Assembly (NCBI GenBank): GCA_964438715.1 | Contig: CAYTLQ010000143.1 | Location: 1-32,238, forward strand | Direction: 5' to 3' | From: CAYTLQ01 sp964438715 | GTDB taxonomy: Bacteria > Bacteroidota > Ignavibacteria > Ignavibacteriales > Ignavibacteriaceae | Length of the DNA: 32,238 nucleotides | Part shown: in pieces, positions 30,610 through 32,238 of the stretch | Position numbering within the stretch: position 1 is the first letter of the stretch | How the letters are laid out: every line of letters starts with the position of its first letter | Notes under the pieces: generated by a model | Told to the model about the DNA's origin: nothing | The model's input: only the letters and a program-made list of their open reading frames with translations | Database searches by the model: none | Position numbers and translations under genes: made by a program

Positions 30610-32238
30610 GTGAAAAAAGATATCACAAACAACAAAGTTCCATTACCATGGCTTCTTTTAAGTCTGCTGTTTGTAATGCTGTTCTTTGTGGGGGCCGTCT
30701 TCACATATCTTTATAATAGAGAAAAAACCAGCTTACTTGAATCCGTCCACAACGATATTGTTTCTCTTTCTGACTCAAAAGCTAATCAATTCAATACCTG
30801 GATAAATGAACGCTCAGCCGATGCTAACTATCTCGCCAGTCTTAACGAATTTCAGAAAATCTTAGACAAGCTGGAAGACAATCCCGGCTCTGCTTCTCTG
30901 CAAAATCAAGCGTGGTTAACGGTAGCTCAACTCCTCCGTAATCATAATTACAAGGGATTAGTTATATTCGATGAAACCGGAAAAGTTCAACATTTCATTG
31001 AGCAAGATCGTTATCTTTCCCTATCACCCGATACAGTAAAGTATTTCCAAAATATTATACCGCCTTTCTTTGGAGGGCAAGATCAGATTATTGCTGAAAT
31101 AAATAAAAACGCATATTTTTTAGTACGCCGTGTCTTTGCTGTACGACATGCGGGATGGAAAAACCGTGTCCTTGCATTTCTCATTGGGCTGGATAATGAT
31201 TTCTTTAAAAAACTCCCTGGCGTTTCTTTATCTCAATTACCTATACAATATTCAATCCTTTGTTACTCTGGATCCGAAAAAATTGAACTATTGTTGGATC
31301 GTAATAAAGGAGCCATAATTAAACACGCTGATCCAAGAATTCCCTACGAATCAATTATCCCCTCTTCCGGTGCAATCGCTAAACCCGGAACCTTTCATCT
31401 TCAGAATAAGGATGAATCAACATCATTCATCAGCTTTTCACCACTTAAAGGAAGAAAGTTCGGAATTATCGCCAGTATTAATAACAATGATATTTTTCCG
31501 GGCAGAACAGACTATATCGGAATCTATTCAATACTCGCCGTATTTTTCACCGTGTTCTTTGGTCTCTTCATCATTGTCCTTATAAGACACGAAAGAAAAA
31601 AATACCAGCGTATCTATCTCAGCGAAAAGGAATTACGGGAAACACAAAATGATTTTCAAATGCTTGTGGAAAATCAACAGGAAGGTGTTGCAATTCTTAC
31701 AAAAGAAGGTGTAATTGCCTTCAGCAATAAAGCTCTTCACAGCATGTTTTCTGCTGATGAGCCTCTTACCGGAAAAAATATCAATAGCTTTCTTGATGAT
31801 GCCTCTTCACTTGAACTAATGAAATTTCTTAAGGAAGAGTATGACGAGAAAGTGAAGGGCAAGCACTTTACCATTTCTCTTCGTTCCGATAACAATAGCA
31901 CTATTCTTATTTCCGTTAGTAAAAAATACAGTAGTTCGAAGTATAGTGAAGGCTATCTCTGCATTTTTAACGATCTTGGATTGCTATACCGACTTGAAAA
32001 ATCACTGAAAGAATCAAATACTTTTCTCCGCTCGTTGGTAGATAATTTCCCCTCACTGGTATGGCTTAAGACAGTGGATGGTAAGTTTGTTTATGCAAAT
32101 AAATCTTTCACTGACGCAATGGGTTTTGACAATCCACATACTATTGCAGATAAGTACGAAAAAGATTTGGTGAATCCCGAGTTGTATAAACGCTTTTCGG
32201 AAGAAGATTCCTTCGTTATTCATACAAGAAAACCGCTC
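30610..32238 (+). CDS. Two-TM sensor protein with PAS domains (partial, runs off the window)
   Basis: Frame open to the end of the window, 543 codons seen from GTG 30610. TM1 at about 14-33 (WLLLSLLFVMLFFVGAVF) and TM2 at about 304-325 (YSILAVFFTVFFGLFIIVLI) bracket a roughly 270-residue extracytoplasmic sensing domain of dCache-like length. After a coiled-coil-prone stretch (RKKYQRIYLSEKELRETQNDF), a first PAS domain (about 346-455, LVENQQEGVAILTKEGVIAFSN) and the start of a second (from about 470, LVDNFPSLVWLKTVDGKFVYANKSFTDAMGF) follow. The output domain (histidine kinase, diguanylate cyclase or other) lies beyond the window. Divergent from the MFS gene with a 190-bp shared upstream region. 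Confidence 0.85.
   Translation, partial: MKKDITNNKVPLPWLLLSLLFVMLFFVGAVFTYLYNREKTSLLESVHNDIVSLSDSKANQFNTWINERSADANYLASLNEFQKILDKLEDNPGSASLQNQAWLTVAQLLRNHNYKGLVIFDETGKVQHFIEQDRYLSLSPDTVKYFQNIIPPFFGGQDQIIAEINKNAYFLVRRVFAVRHAGWKNRVLAFLIGLDNDFFKKLPGVSLSQLPIQYSILCYSGSEKIELLLDRNKGAIIKHADPRIPYESIIPSSGAIAKPGTFHLQNKDESTSFISFSPLKGRKFGIIASINNNDIFPGRTDYIGIYSILAVFFTVFFGLFIIVLIRHERKKYQRIYLSEKELRETQNDFQMLVENQQEGVAILTKEGVIAFSNKALHSMFSADEPLTGKNINSFLDDASSLELMKFLKEEYDEKVKGKHFTISLRSDNNSTILISVSKKYSSSKYSEGYLCIFNDLGLLYRLEKSLKESNTFLRSLVDNFPSLVWLKTVDGKFVYANKSFTDAMGFDNPHTIADKYEKDLVNPELYKRFSEEDSFVIHTRKPL

Noticed and set aside
1..32238. CRISPR arrays, transposases or integrases
   Set aside because: No spaced direct-repeat array and no DDE, tyrosine or serine recombinase signature was seen on either strand.

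Overview
The window looks like a chromosomal segment of a Gram-negative bacterium of the Bacteroidota/Chlorobiota/Ignavibacteriota (FCB) kind. Three things point that way. There are Bacteroidota-style promoters (TTTG-N19-TAnnTTTG), clearest in front of the second tRNA. There is an LPS-type family-9 glycosyltransferase together with MenG/UbiE (a menaquinone-type methyltransferase). Base composition is moderate to AT-rich. No rRNA or other marker fixes the species, so this is inference. Several genes appear to use rare starts (TTG, GTG, and two with no ATG/GTG/TTG at all).

Region 1 (1-2583) is an AT-rich type II restriction-modification operon: the 3' end of an SPPY-type DNA methyltransferase, a DpnII/MboI-like endonuclease, and a beta-class DPPF methyltransferase, tightly coupled. 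Region 2 (2747-5245) holds an unknown protein, a YfiT/BstA-type thiol transferase and about 1.1 kb of decayed accessory DNA. The decayed stretch contains a frameshifted Fic N-terminus, another broken gene and nested inverted repeats, and it is bracketed by two 54-nt direct repeats that are 85% identical. Region 3 (5246-11583) is metabolism and envelope: asparaginase, an ADP-forming acyl-CoA synthetase with an apparent CTG start, two back-to-back glycosyltransferases and glycerate kinase.

Region 4 (11663-14144) is the most unusual part. It contains tRNA-Arg(CCT) with a duplicated 3' half just downstream, and tRNA-Lys(CTT) with G instead of U at position 33. These are followed by a three-gene operon: an antitoxin whose MbcA/ParS-type toxin-binding C-terminus is attached to about 200 residues of basic low-complexity sequence instead of an Xre helix-turn-helix, a RES-family toxin, and a GNAT acetyltransferase.

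Region 5 (14166-20571) carries a secreted metallo-beta-lactamase-fold protein, an ECF sigma factor with a membrane-anchored partner, ClpB with its promoter and terminator hairpins, and a ROK kinase. Region 6 (20658-23115) is a tight rsmA - PAP2/AUR1-like - menG operon. Region 7 (23135-30419) is transport and peptide use: a polar amino-acid ABC system with a fused binding protein-permease, peptidase T directly downstream of an OPT-family oligopeptide transporter, and an MFS transporter. The window ends inside a two-TM PAS-containing sensor (30610 onward).
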